Origin: Anisus vortex
Lineage: Eukaryota > Mollusca > Gastropoda > Planorbidae
NCBI GenBank assembly: GCA_949126835.1
Contig: OX421500.1
Span: 21,985,167-22,049,166 of the forward strand
Direction of reading: 5' to 3'
DNA length: 64,000 nt
In this document: positions 35,811 to 47,838 of the stretch, piece after piece
Position numbering within the stretch: the first letter of the stretch is position 1
How the letters are laid out: each line of letters opens with the position of its first letter
Made by a program: the position numbers and the translations under genes
The notes under the pieces: generated by a model
What the model was told of the DNA's origin: nothing
The model's database searches: none
Seen by the model: the letters and a program-made list of their open reading frames with translations, nothing else

Positions 35811-37463
35811 TGTCTGATCACTTCTGCACCCATGGGCATCAAAGTTGGCAACGTGTTTAAAACGACGATTCGATAACATTAAGAATACACTGGCGGGCGA
35901 ACGCATTGGGGACAGCTCCTGCTGCGGGTCCAAGACCCATCGCACTGCCAGGAGGAAGCAATGAACGTACGAGTATCGTCTCACGAACCACTCGCGTGCC
36001 TGGATGCCTGTACATATAGTTTAGGATTTGTAATATTGCAGGTATACGGGCTAGCTACCATGACAATGATCCTAGGGGAATCGCAGTGAACAATCGCTGG
36101 ATTGTCGAAACCTTCCCTGTTCTACGAAGCGCCACGCCGTGGGCGTGCCGTGGGTCGCTGGAGCCCGGACAGAGCTTTAGTTTGCCCCCCCTCCCATGGC
36201 TCACTTCTAATACGTTACGCCCTGGACTACAGATTCTTCGGCTCGTCCATTTGTTAGAGACATTATAATTCGGCCATGACCATGGTCTTTGTGGATGTAA
36301 TGTTAAATTGAAAAAAAAATGAGCATCTGTAAAAGAACATTTCTTGGGTTTTGTGACTCTAAAGGAATCGTGAAGATGATACAGCTTTGGCATGGAATAC
36401 GCACGGGAGAAATAGGAGGGAAAGGCACCCCTTCCCCCCCCCCACACACACAAACGCACACAAATACAAAACTGGTATCCATCGCTACTTGGTTATTTCA
36501 TATTAATGGCTACACTGTTTAATGTTATCAACAATTGTGCTGTTATTTGCAAACCATCTTTTATCCTTGCTTGCAACTTAAGAGCTGGAAATAATTTGTA
36601 CTTTTACAGACAAGGCAAAATATCGAATGCTTGAAAATAAATCTTAAGTTTATCGTGACATTTTAAATTTAATTATCAATGGATCTAAAATGTCCGGAAA
36701 TTACGAGAAAGATTTGTAATAATCCGATTATCGTTTTATCTGGAAATAATATCGGGTTTGTTATCGAAATTTGATAATGTATGACATATTTCGTTTATTT
36801 AATCTTTATTTAATTATTAACAGAAATGACTTTAGCCAGATTTCATTTATATATATTTTAAATAGTTAATCTTTATACAAAGACAAAGAGAAGCCTTTAT
36901 TCCAGATGACTGGATCATACCACAGAACGTCAAGAAAAAACAAAAACATATTTAATTTCGTTATTAAAATTTCATTAATTAGGTTATGTTTTGATTCATC
37001 TATGCGTGGGAAGCCAAACTAATTATCATTTAATTTAATTTGCTACATTTTTATCAATTAGCTAACAAAAAAGCATTAATAAAAAATTCTGAACATTTCA
37101 TTAATTTTATTGCAATTTTCAATCCATAAAAATAAAGCATTGAGATTAAAGAAATAATAATTTTATAAAACTTTATTATTAGAATTAGGATATACGTTTT
37201 ATTTTTTCATGACAATAAAGGAGGTTTTATAATAAATAGAAATATAATTATCAACTTATCTATGTAAAACGTAAATCGTATTAAACGTATTAAAACCCAC
37301 TAATTCAACACCAATTTACAATTATCTCTTAATTCGAGAAGCGCTGAATTTAGCTCAAGAAACGAAGGGGTAGCGAGCAGTCCGATGTAAGCAGCTCCGT
37401 GGAACACGACGGGGGTTGTGACCTATACATAAACATATAGGCTACTAAAGAAAGATTTACTGT
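35811..37463. other. No gene recognised; GC-richer patch 35890-36290
   Basis: The patch 35890-36290 is richer in GC than its surroundings and may be an unrecognised element. Its 134-codon minus frame (36055-36459) shows no known motif. From 36600 to 37330 the sequence is extremely AT-rich and featureless. Confidence 0.5.
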
Positions 37464-38530
37464 TTGAGGCAGCTGTACACAGACTTTAAACCTCACTTCA
37501 TCGGAGTGATACGAACCGAGACTAATCTCTTAGGGCTCGGAGGACAAACACAATTGAACTGCGAAGTACAGCTAAATCACCATATAGGTTCGGTGCAAAC
37601 AGTTGACCGTTCCCATCCACTCTGTCCTCTTGCAAGGCAGGGCAGTCTAAAAGCAAAGGCTCGACCGTCTCTTCTGCTTCAAAGCAATGTCTACACCGCG
37701 AATCCAAATTGGGCCTAAATCTCCGAAAAAAAGCGCCAATGGGGCAGTGACCTGTACGGAACTGGGCAGTGGTTGTCTGTTCTCTCCTGCGGAGTTTCCA
37801 CCACGGATCAGCTCGATTGGGCTGTTTTAGTTGCTGCCACACACCTCGATCCTTGTCAGACTCGTCCTAGTTCTTGAACCATTGTCTTGACTCCCACGCA
37901 CGTATCGTTCTGCGGGCACTCTCAAAGGAGGACGGACCCTTTGGAGTGGGTGCCAGGGATCCCTTCTTGGCCAGCGATTTCTGCATGATCTAGATTCCAC
38001 TGCAAGACGACCTTAACCTCGTAACTGAGGATCAGGTCGAAAATAGCCGCCAACAGATGGACAAGTAGATCGGGCCATGACCCCAAGCCGTCGATGGCCT
38101 GGAGTACTGAAAGCGCATTACTGAAGATAACCACATTAGCACGAGCAGCTGGTGTTTCTTCAAACGTTTTCCCATTGCCTCTACGGCGAATCTGATGGCT
38201 TCCATCTCCGCATCGAAGATGCAGATTTGCCTGCAAGGCCCACTTAATTCAACCCGTTTGTCTATTGCATTCGGGTACGACACAAGAGCACCATACCCAG
38301 AACGCGCTTCGGTTCCACTGATCGCGCTCCCATCAGTGTATGCCTCCACGAATCCTGGGTATGCCCGTACCGTCATTAGTGCAGCTGCGCGCCTCTCAGC
38401 CTGGCAAGCCAACTGGTCCAATCAGGTTCGCCCGTATCTCTGGCAGGTTGAAAGATAGGTGAGGAGGCGGTTCCACTCCCATCCGCAGGGGCGTGTGGTC
38501 GACCGGGAGTCCGATCTCTTCAATGTGCTG
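37464..38530 (-). pseudogene. LINE ORF2 C-terminus with RNase H domain and zinc knuckle
   Basis: Read from 38530 leftwards, an RNase H domain begins at about 38358 with FVEAYTDGSA (first catalytic Asp), then the EMEAIRFAVEAM helix (Glu). A frameshift near 38160 moves to VVIFSNALSVLQAI, where the usual SDS catalytic Asp is Asn, and VVLQWNLDHAEIAGQE, the strand and loop before the last acidic residue. A second shift near 37900 restores the first frame. The C-terminal part (37842-37522) has RRREQTTTAQFRTGHCP and CRHCFEAEETVEPLLLDCP, where a zinc-ligand His is replaced by Pro. RNase H plus this tail is typical of I- or R1-like LINEs. The polymerase is missing; the copy is dead. Confidence 0.85.
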
Positions 38531-38710
38531 GCCTCAGTGACATAAATGATATTTACTGACATACATATGTTTAAAAATTACTTTCTAAAAAAAATTAAAC
38601 TACTTTTTAAAATCTAAAAATTATATCAACTAATTGTATTACTGTTTATTACCAAAATTAACTATTAACTCAATTTTGAGAAAAATCCTTTTCAGTTGGT
38701 TTATAATATT

Positions 38711-38718
38711 CATATATA

Positions 38719-38774
<56 letters not shown>
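38711..38774. repeat. (AT)n microsatellite
   Basis: About 64 bp of AT dinucleotides with one phase break near 38726. Confidence 0.98.
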
Positions 38775-38776
<2 letters not shown>

Positions 38777-38874
38777 GCTATACTGTAAATTTAATGTTAT
38801 CATTATCATATTATTAATGGTATCTTACATGTTTACCCTGTCTTTTCTATAATTAACTATACATTATGCAATCT

Positions 38875-39155
38875 AGGGGCGAAGTGGCCGAGCGGGAGCG
38901 AGTTTGGCTGGAGTACCGTATGTCCTAGGTTCCAATCCTGGTGAAGGCTAGGATTTGTTCTCGTGTCTGGAGGATGTCCTGAGTCTACCAAGCTCTGATG
39001 GGTACCTGACTTTAGGTGGGGCAAAGTAAAGGCGGCCGGGCATTATGCTGGTCACACAATCCCTAGTTTGCCGTAGCTACAGAAACTGGTGAAAAGTGCT
39101 TCGCCGGCCCCAGGGATCAATTTAGTCCGACTGGATACTTTACTTACTTATAAAA
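38875..39155 (+). mobile_element. tRNA-derived SINE (family A), forward and nearly full length
   Basis: The head starts GGGGCGAAGTGGCCGAGCGG (A box TGGCCGAGCGG), with B box GGTTCCAATCC at about 38929. The body carries TGATGGGTACCTGAC, GGGGCAAAGTAAAGGCGGCC and CACACAATCCCTAG; the conserved 3' part reads AGAAACTGGTGAAAAGTGC; the tail is TACTTTACTTACTT. This is the reference copy for the family here: a tRNA-type head, a body, and a short repeat tail rather than poly-A. Confidence 0.9.
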
Positions 39156-39378
39156 GGGACATGCTATTCAGCAAACTGAATGCTGAATGTGGTAAAGATT
39201 TGAATCCTACAGGACTGGTGATGTTTACACTTCCAGCGCGATTCTTGCCCGCGCCATAAGGATGACGTTAGTTCAAGTTTTTTAGAATTCCAGGGATGAG
39301 ATCAACCTAAGAAACGCAAGGAGACCTGAACCAGTGTGTCTGGTGTGCAGAGCTTATAGTTTGTTTTAATTCCCGAAA

Positions 39379-39597
39379 CAAGTTCTTCGATTACTCCAGT
39401 TATATGAGACAATGCTTTGATCAAGTTCTTTGATTACGCCAGTTATATGAGACAATGCTTTGATCAAGTTCTTCGATTACGCCAGTTATATGAGACAATG
39501 CTTTGATCAAGTTCTTCGATTACGCCAGTTATTTGAGACAATGCTTTGATCAAGTTCTTCGATTAGGCCAGGTATATGAGACAATGTTTTGATTTGA
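39379..39597. repeat. 43-bp minisatellite, five copies
   Basis: Unit CAAGTTCTTCGATTACGCCA, then GTTATATGAGACAATGCTTTGAT, with small substitutions at the outer copies. Confidence 0.96.
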
Positions 39598-41569
39598 ACA
39601 AATGGCAGTGTCAATTTTCGTACAGTTCAGTTTCACTGAACATTTTATATAGGTTAGTCTCGTACAAAAAATAATTAAAAGAATAGTTTTAAATGTCATT
39701 AAATTGTACTGACCTTTACATCAGTTTCAGCTTCTAACATGAAGTCTGACAATAATTTCTCATTACAATTTTTAAATGTCATACAAAATAAAAAAATAAA
39801 CACAAACCTTGATAGGTATTTGATTACAGGTGAAAATATAATATTATAATTAGAATCTATAAGTTTAAAAAAAAAACCAATTAACGATATTCGTTGTGAT
39901 TAGCATTAGCAGTGACATCTCACACATAGTGAAATTTAACTTGTACACATTTGGATAAATGTCTAGGAAATTAAAATCTGCAAATGACTAATTTATGAAT
40001 AGACTAGTAAATTCCATAACCTTTTAAAAAACTACTAATAAAAATTGAAATGAACATCTAAATAAACCTTGAAATTAATATGTATTTAAACCTTAAATAA
40101 AAGCTTCTAAACATATCTTTAGATCTATATTTACACTTAAAATTCTAAATAAACTTTAAATTAAAACTTTAAAACAAATCTCTATGTTAACCTTTAAATA
40201 AACCATTACAAATATTTTAAAATCCTTTCAATAAACCTTTAAAAAGACCACTTAAAAATATTCAAATAAAAATGTAAATAACCGATACTATCTTTTCGTT
40301 TGTACTGTTATCTTAATAAAATCCTTCCTGATGCTTTTGCACCCGGCTAACCGGCTTTAGGTCAAACGAATCGTGAATCCCATTTTACTTTGATATTTTT
40401 TTTTCGACCTTATGGCATTAAAAGCAACGTCAGATATAATACACTTCAAAGTACTCTATAGGATTTATACAATTTATACTTTCAGATTTTGTTTCATTAT
40501 CATTTTGAATCTGGTTAATTATTAGTGGAACTATTTAAGCCCTGCAAACTCCGAACAATTTTTTGTTGTACAACTTCAAAAGTAAAAACAAAATGCACAC
40601 AAACAATGTTTTAAAAAATGTTCTTTCTCTTGTCTCTTAAACATGTTCCTGTTGACTCCATCACCAGCCTACACCAATCCAATGGTTGTTCATTGAGTGG
40701 CACTTATCACGTCAATTTTCTCTTTAGTCATCAGTCAGGCTTAGGAATATTAAAGACTCACTTCGAAATCAAAAGTTTAGTTGTTGTTGTTTTGACTGTT
40801 TGTTGTTGTGTTGCTCTTACAACTGTGTTACAGCATATTATAGAAAGTTTTAAGCGAGATACAAACAAACGTAAACATACATGAACACACGGAGACAAAG
40901 AACACAAAAATAAATCAAGCTGTACCCTCTCTCCCCCCCACCCCCACCTTCTTGGAACAGAAACATCTACTGAAAGTGTATATACAAATTAATCTCTCAA
41001 AAGCATGTTTTAGAAAATAAAGTTCATCTACGTCCAACTGAATGAATATTTATGATTTATTTAGTACATTCTAAATGTTTATTGTTGATGACATTTTCTT
41101 TAAGAGACTTCAATGCTAATAGCTGAAATATGCGCAACTCATTGTGGAAATAAATCTATGATACAATGAAGACTATCATGGTTCATTTTTGTTCCGTTCA
41201 GACCAACACTAGGACAGACCAAGGATAAAGAAATAATTGCTTGCATTAAGAAGTATTGCCGTTTATATTACAATTTGTCAATTATTTATCCACTTCCATT
41301 TCATAGAATTTGAGAAAGACAGTGGACGACAGTTCGGTGGTGACTTTACCACAAAATGACAAGTCTGTCATGAAGACACAGATACAAGTGTATTATCATG
41401 TCTATAGATCTACAGCTCAAATCTCATGTAAAAAATTAAGATTTACATGATTAGACTAAATATGTGTTATATGACAACTGAAATACAATTAGATATTATT
41501 ATAGGTGATAGTATGAGATATAGAAATACGGACGATGAATCGCTTGAAATTATGATTGAAACAGATTCT
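39598..41569. other. No gene recognised; degenerate AAACCTTTAAATAAA words 40050-40290
   Basis: The stretch 40050-40290 repeats loose variants of AAACCTTTAAATAAA without a fixed period. The 88-codon frame at 40618-40884 contains a hydrophobic run (VVVVLTVCCCVALTTVL), but it overlaps a GTTGTTGTT-like low-complexity patch and has no further support. Confidence 0.5.
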
Positions 41570-42631
41570 AAAGATTCTGGCTCAGCTCTGAACTGGTTTC
41601 AGTCTTATCTTTCAGACATAACTCAAACAGTCTCTATTTCCAACCGCTCTTCCAAACCTTCAGCCCTGTCTCTTGGAGTTCCTCAAGGATCGGTCCTTGG
41701 GCCGGTCCTTTTCATTCTCTACACTAAACCTCTATCATCCCTCATCAGCCACCACTCAGTTTTCAGTCAGTCCTTTGCTGATGACACTCAGATCAGTGAC
41801 TCTTGCTTTCCTGATCAACTCGATGCCACCGTCCTTCGCATGCAGGAGTGCGTAGACGACGTAAAGCATTGGATGACTTGCAACAAACTGAAGCTAAATG
41901 ATGTCAAAACGGAAATCCTTCTCATCCACTCTCAAAACAAACCTCTCCCTCCATCTGCTCCTTCTTCTATATCTATCGGCAACTCTGACATCACACTCTC
42001 TTCCTCTGCCAGAAACCTTAGAGTCACGTTCACAGACACCCTCTCCATGGACAAACACGTCATGAACATCTGCAGATCAGCATACAACGAACTCAGAAAA
42101 ATCAGCGCCATTAGACACCTCCTCTCCTTTGACGCCACAAAAACTCTCGTCTGTTCACTCATTCTTTCAAAATTTGACTATTGTAACACTCTCCTCGCAG
42201 GCATTCCTCAGCACCACATAGACAAACTTCAGAGGGTACAGAACTCAGCATGCAGACTCATTTTTAAAGCAAAGAAACATGACCACATTCAACCACAAAT
42301 GCAGCAACTCCACTGGCTTCCAATATCCTCTCGCATATAGTACAAGTCTGCCAATCTATGCTTCAATTCTTTCACTGACCCTCATTTTCCTGTCTATCTC
42401 TCTGAACTGTTGCTTCCTTACATCCCCACAAGACAACTACGCTCTTCCACTGACAATAGAACCCTCTCAATCCCAAGAACCAAAACCAAAACCATCGGCG
42501 ACCGTTCCTTCTTCTTCCACGCCCCCATCTTCTGGAAACAGCTCCCCCTCCACATCCGTCATTGTGAAACCTCCTTCACTTTCAAAAAGTCCCTTAAAAC
42601 CCATCTGTTTAGGTCCGCCTTTGACCTGTGA
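41570..42631 (+). pseudogene. LINE ORF2: reverse transcriptase palm to C-terminus, one internal stop
   Basis: An open frame beginning in unrelated flanking DNA at 41447 enters the element at about 41570 and runs to a TAG at 42338-42340. The same frame continues to the TGA at 42629-42631. Motifs: ALNWFQSYL; VPQGSVLGPVLF (polymerase motif 4 region); SFADDTQI (catalytic Asp pair intact); the thumb block SKFDYCNTLLAGIP, LQRVQNSACRLIF, LHWLPISSRI; then YLSELLLPY and the final FKKSLKTHLFRSAF. The first third of the polymerase and all of the endonuclease are missing. With only one stop and no frameshift, this is the youngest LINE copy in the window. Confidence 0.92.
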
Positions 42632-42935
42632 TGCCTCGTTCCTGGTCTCGGTTTGTTTTTATGCTTCCTTTGTATTATTACCAGTATGTGCTAATGTGTC
42701 TTTGTTTTTAAATATTGTAACTATCGTTTTTGTCACTTTTAATGTTGCACCTATTATTTTTAAAATCAATTTTATTGCTGTAGCTATTATCTTTATAGCC
42801 ATTTAATGATGTAGCTATTGTCTATTTATTTTAGTAGCTTAAATAGTTTATAATTTTAGTAAAATTGTAAAGCGCTTAGAGCTGTAAGGTAAGCGCTATC
42901 TAAAAATGCCTCAATAAATAAATAAATAAATTAGT
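41570..42935 (+). mobile_element. 5'-truncated LINE (CR1/L2-like), 1.4 kb
   Basis: Homology begins abruptly within the reverse transcriptase at about 41570, continues through the ORF2 C-terminus to 42631, then a 3' UTR. The UTR ends in AAAGCGCTTAGAGC, AAGCGCTATCTAAAAATGCC and (AATA)n at about 42915-42935. A short tandem-repeat 3' terminus rather than poly-A is typical of CR1/L2-group elements. A family A SINE tail starts within about 10 bp of its end. Confidence 0.88.
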
Positions 42936-42939
42936 GAAA

Positions 42940-43475
42940 ATTAAGTAAAGTATCCTATCATACCAACTTGATCTATAAGTAGTCTAAAGCAGTGTTCCTA
43001 AGTTTTCGTGACGACACACTAAGGGATTATATGGCCAGTACAATGAACAGCCGCGTTTTTTTTTTACCCAACTAAGGTCAGGTATCAGAGCTCGTAGACT
43101 CAAAGACTCACCCCAGGCCCGCGAATAAAACATAACCTTCAACAGGATTCAAGACTCACCCCAGGCCCGCGAATAAAACATAACCTTCAACAGGATTCAA
43201 GACTCACCCCAGGCCCGCGAATAAAACATAACCTTCAACAGGATTCAAGACTCACACCAGGCCCGCGAATAAAACATAACCTTCAACAGGATTCAAGACT
43301 CACCCCAGGCGCGCGAATAAAACATAACCTTCAACAGGATTCAAGACTCACCCCAGGCCCGCGAATAAAACATAACCTTCAACAGGATTCAAGACTCACC
43401 CCAGGCCCGCGAATAAAACATAACCTTCAACAGGATTCGAACCAGGGATCTACGGTAAGCTAGTTGTGTGCCATT
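42940..43475 (-). mobile_element. tRNA-derived SINE (family A) enlarged by an internal minisatellite
   Basis: Reverse orientation. The tail AAGTAAAGTATCC is at 42943, then the decayed ACCAGTTTCTGTG block, TAAGGGATTATATGGCCAGT, the TACCCAACTAAGGTCAGGTA block and an expanded segment (43103-43438, separate entry). The B-box region is GGATTCGAACCAGGGATC at about 43432-43450, and a decayed A-box end lies near 43475. Without the expansion it would be about 250 bp. Confidence 0.82.
43103..43438. repeat. 48-bp minisatellite inside a SINE, seven copies
   Basis: Exactly periodic copies start at 43103, 43151, 43199, 43247, 43295, 43343 and 43391. The unit is AAGACTCACCCCAGGCCCGC, then GAATAAAACATAACCTTCAA and CAGGATTC. 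The unit corresponds to the SINE segment ending at the B box (compare CCTAGCCTTCGCCGGGATTC in the 35365 copy), so the SINE is the source. Only two single-base variants are seen (CACACC in the fourth copy; GGCGCG in the fifth). Confidence 0.95.
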
Positions 43476-45089
43476 GTATCAAGGAACTTAAATTAATAGT
43501 ATATACTGTATTTTGGTATCCTTACACGACATCGATGTATCGATAAAGTCAATAGTAGGATTAATGAATGTGTTTTATAAACAAAATTAGTTCTGAATGT
43601 TACAATTTTTTAATTGATGTCAAGGTCTCGTTTAATGTTTTAAAATTTAACACAGACATCATTACGCTGTAAGTAAATACAATGTTATTAAATCAGAGTT
43701 GATCTTTTTCTTGTCTCTAGTCAACAACAATTTATGTGACGAGTTGTACCCGTTGGTTGATTTATTTTAATACTGTAAAGGGGGGGGGGGTGAACATGTT
43801 TAAGCTACAAATCAAGCTATTGATTGTGAGTTATTGTTATATGTTTAAAGAATTTACCACTATATTGACCTGCATGAACGTAAAATAAAAAGAAAATTAA
43901 TTTTATTTGAAGAATGGTAAAAAAAAACCAACAACGCCAATATAAATAATTATTATCTTTCTGAAGAAAGAGTTGATCCCAGTCTTCAATTATAACAAAT
44001 CAATAATTTGTCCAAGAAATCTGATGCCCGTATATTACCTCCAACCGTGTGTCTGGCAACTCACCTTGGACAGGTATACACGTTTTCTTTAAAGTGTAGC
44101 ATTCAAAATGAAGATAATTAATTTAAATTTCAAAATCCAACGGAGGCTATCAATTATATTGCTAAATATCTAGAGCAGTCTCATTAAGTAGAGAAGGAAT
44201 CAACATAGCCTTTCATCTCATCATCATTCAAAGGGGGGAAATATAATGCCTACAATCTGGTCACGTGATACGGGCAGCTATCATATAGTTTCTTCACTGT
44301 AATCTTTTTAAAACCCTAAAAAGCCCATCAAATAAAATATTAGATAAAAATGACATTTGATATCTACTGTACTGACATTTGATATCTACTCTACTGACAT
44401 TTGTTGGTCAAATTAGTTTTATCATCGATCTCAAAGTAAAGGTTTTCTCTAAGCACAATTAGCTGCTATATCACATCAACGCTTGTGTTGTTGCAATGGC
44501 TTTTACTGTTATAATGGCTTTTGCTGCTGTAATGGCTTTTGCTGTAGTAATTACACTATAACTTTTGTGGACACCACTCTGTTGCCTTCTCTGGACAACT
44601 TTATTTTATCGGAACAACTTCAATTTTCATCAACAAGACACAAAATCATTAACATAACTTTGCCATCTAGCATGGCCTTAACCTTCAATTTAGACTTAAT
44701 GAACCGAACAAAAAAATGTCCCAACGTCTTGTTGATCTTAAAGGTGAAACATTTTAATGACCTCGTTTACTGCATCAACTGTCACCACACGCATAGGGTC
44801 CAGTAAGTTTAAAATGGCTCTCCAGACAGCCAACTTTCTTTTAATTCAAGTTTTAAATTACATATAGCTTACCTTTTCTGTTCATTAAATTCAAGCAGCC
44901 ATCTTGAAAATGTTTTAAAATAAGAAAGTGGCGAGATTGGAAATGATCTATATTTTTTTAAGGTTGCATTTTGAAAAATAAAATAAAAATATAATAAAAT
45001 GTTGCCGACAGCTAATATCTTACAAACAAGTTAATGAGCACAAGCTACAAAACATATTAGTTTCATAGCCTAAAGGTTACACTGTCTTT
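43476..45089. other. No gene recognised; short repeats at 44342-44404 and 44480-44550
   Basis: ACTGACATTTGATATCTACT occurs two and a half times at about 44353-44404. AATGGCTTTTGCTG(CT)GT copies of 18 bp are at 44493-44550. A G10 run lies at 43781-43790. The 107-codon frame at 44483-44806 starts inside the 18-bp repeat and is not recognisable. Confidence 0.5.
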
Positions 45090-45097
45090 ATTTAGTC

Positions 45098-46375
45098 CAT
45101 AGGTTCTCAACCTTTTTCGGCTCACCGCCCCCTTTAAAAAAAAATTTCCGCTCACCGCCCCCTCCCCCAACTTTTTTTTTGCGCCCACTCTCCCCACCCC
45201 TCTGAAAATTAAAGGGTCAATATAGCTTCTGCAATTTTTTTTTGGCCGACTAGATTTCTGTGCTTATTTATTGTCTTTAAAAAAAAATAAAAAGGAATAA
45301 TATTGTACGAATTGATAGATAAAAAAATTTACATAAACAAAAGGATTAACAAAAAATCGATATTAATATAAATCATTTGTCTGGTGTGTTGCTAGTAGTT
45401 TGTCTAAATTTTAATGTGTTTCAATTTTGTTTGCAAAAGTCTTAGGTCTCCATGCTTCACTATTTGCAGCTTGTCTTGTTTTTCCTTTTTAACAACCAAA
45501 TGGTACTAGCATAAAATCCACTTTCCTCAAAAGAGGTTGATAAGAATGCAATACAAAATTGTTGCCCAAACTCACACTTAGAGAAACTGTTTAATAAACT
45601 CGAGCACCGAATCCAAATCTCGTACATCATACTTAAACGGTCATCTTTTGCCAACCAAAGCGTTTCTGTGTGCAGTAGCCATCGCTTGTAGTCCTCGTCA
45701 ATGAACAATAAGCAATATTTATTTTGCCACATAGTAAAAACAATAAGAACAATAAACAGGCTTTAAAGGCATACATAAAGACATAACAAAAAAATTATAA
45801 CAGCGGCAAAAAAAAAAAATATTATATCGAGACAATAGTTTTGTTTAATTAAAGGGAGATAATTAACCCGTTTCATTTGAGCTAATATTTCTAATGTTTT
45901 TTTTTTCTTTTATAAAAAAAGCAAATAGTTTAAAATTTATAAATAATCAAACTGTAAAAATTATTTGAAAATTATATAAATATTGATTATATTACTAAAA
46001 AATGTATAAACCTATGTATATTTTTAAACATTACATAAGCTACTCAGTTTGTATAATTACTAGGTATCAATTCTGCCTAACGATAATGACTAGAATTTCA
46101 TATAGATCTAAATGCATTAAATAACCTCTCAGTAAACCTGAGATAAAAATATCATCAATATTATCAGATTATCTGTTTAGCAAAGTTTACATCACATTTC
46201 ATTAAAAAAAACAACTATTCGATTCAAATAGCTTTAGGGTTGAAATTATATCAGGTACATTTGTACCGCCGATTTGCCTTTCATCGCCCCCTAATCGCCC
46301 CCGGGAACGTCAGCGCCCCCCTAAAGCTGCTCACCGCCCCCCGGGGGGCGAAAACGCCCCCGTTGAGAACCTATG
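45098..46375 (-). mobile_element. hAT transposon, internally deleted, 1278 bp
   Basis: The left end CATAGGTTCTCAAC and right end GTTGAGAACCTATG are perfect 14-bp inverted repeats. They are flanked by an exact 8-bp target duplication ATTTAGTC (45090-45097 and 46376-46383). Subterminal DNA on both sides is packed with CACCGCCCCC / CGCCCCC words. The interior holds one shortened transposase frame on the minus strand. The exact duplication and perfect ends mean a fairly recent insertion, mobilised by a transposase supplied elsewhere. Confidence 0.93.
45460..45732 (-). pseudogene. Collapsed hAT transposase, 90 codons
   Basis: The frame reads LLHTETLWLAKDDRLSMMYE, the counterpart of the hAT LLHTEVRWLSRGxVL block, and after only about 30 residues continues with FLSTSFEESGFYASTIWLLK, the counterpart of the C-terminal STYLCExGFSAL dimerisation block followed by KRKNK. 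In full-length relatives these blocks are roughly 200 residues apart, so an in-frame internal deletion joined them. Upstream BED finger and catalytic residues are absent. It cannot act as a transposase; whether it is transcribed is unknown. Confidence 0.72.
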
Positions 46376-46383
46376 ATTTAGTC

Positions 46384-46676
46384 ACATACTTATTGTGATG
46401 CTTTGAAAATAGGGTCAACTATTCACAAAGTAAAGAGAATGATTTACTAAATCAAAACTTTGTTTTATATTGTGTTGAAATGTCGTAAGGTGTCTGGAAA
46501 ACGACACAATTTTCAAATCTCTTTTTTTTTTAAATCTTAAATTTTTAGTTCATACACACACAAACACACGCACCACAATTGGATAAACTTTTAGCGTTTA
46601 TTTATCTCTAATAGACAAATAGTTAGTATTTGAAGTATTTAGGAGAGTATTGATATAGCGGATCGATGATATGTCA
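46384..46676. other. No gene recognised
   Basis: Short AT-rich spacer with a CA patch at 46552-46570. Confidence 0.6.
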
Positions 46677-46865
46677 TCTCTATATTCACATCTATATATA
46701 ATAATATATGTGTATATATGTTCCATGTTATCACATTTAGCATGCCTTGTGCGCTCTTGTCCACAATATAATTGTGGGTTTGATCTGAAAGTGAAATGGA
46801 GTTCATGCACTGTTTTTCAAGTGCCACTTAAAGCTCAGCGCTCTCTTGTCAATAAAATCATACAC
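46677..46865 (-). mobile_element. LINE 3' UTR relic, same family as 18490
   Basis: On the minus strand it shares AGCGCAC, GGCATGCTAAATGTGATA and ACATGG with the UTR of the LINE at 18490-19015, and ends in TATTATTATATATAG-like sequence. No coding part is visible. Confidence 0.5.
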
Positions 46866-47838
46866 AGTCCTACTCTTAAATGTAACGAAGCACGACGTTT
46901 TGGCGCGACCGTTTTGGCGCGGCCGTTTTCGTGAGCCGTTTTGGTGCTAGGCGTTTTGGCGCAACGGAATAAAAACATATCACACCATTTAATAAAAGTA
47001 ACTTAATAACTTCATTTGAGAAAAACATAATTTTTTTTATAATAATGAAACAAATAGTAAATAAAAAAACAATGTATTTTAATGCATAAAGATAAAGGCA
47101 TATATAACACCCAATCAGTAGGTACTTCGATAAAATTTTCAAAATTTTTCTAATTAATAAAATTGAAACAAAACCTATTTAGTTAAATGTAGTTGGGTAT
47201 AGGCTTTCCAATGACACCTCATTTTCGTTTCTACATGAAATATTAAGGAAGTTATTAATTTTTTAAGTGTCCGAAAATTAAGCCTATTTGACCCATCTAA
47301 ATATAAAAAAAAAGTGTGACCCAAAAACATGATTTGAGCTGTTTAAATTGCTATAACTTAAAAACCGTAAAAGATAAATGTATGAAATTTGAAACACTTA
47401 TTCTACTATATATTATTTTTATTTTAAAATAGCTATTTACATAGGTGTCGATTGGGGAGGGGGCCCAGATCATCGAATTCTCCAGAATTTAGTATTTTAC
47501 TATTAAACACAAGTTCACCTCACTGACCTATATATAAAATAAACATAGATCTGAGGTTTTTTACCCATCAGAAAGCCTCTTCATCCCCGATCCCCAACTG
47601 TATACAAATACTTTTCTAGACAAGGGGCGTAGCCTCATGGGGGAGAGGGGGGGGTGAGAGACTTGTAATGGTATTGAAAATATATTTTTTAAAAGAATAT
47701 TTACATTTTTTCCCTATATTTGGGTAAAATGTATTTAAATAATTTTTGTAACATGACATGTCAAACCCACTCCTCAAATATTCTAACATCATCCTAAGTC
47801 TAAGCACAGTGTGAGTTTGTGTGTGCGAAGGGGGCGGG

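Noticed and set aside
36055..36459. 134-codon minus frame in a GC-richer patch
   Set aside because: No recognisable motif, overlapping frames on the other strand, and low-complexity C-run at one end.
38875..38955. Genuine tRNA gene
   Set aside because: The A and B boxes belong to a SINE head: a shared body and tail follow and the same unit recurs in six other places, with an incomplete cloverleaf.
40618..40884. 88-codon frame with a hydrophobic run
   Set aside because: The hydrophobic part sits on GTTGTTGTT low-complexity sequence and nothing else supports a gene.
47618..47680. AAGGGGCGTAGCC word resembling the 233-bp MITE terminus
   Set aside because: One-ended and embedded in G-rich low complexity; no second terminus.
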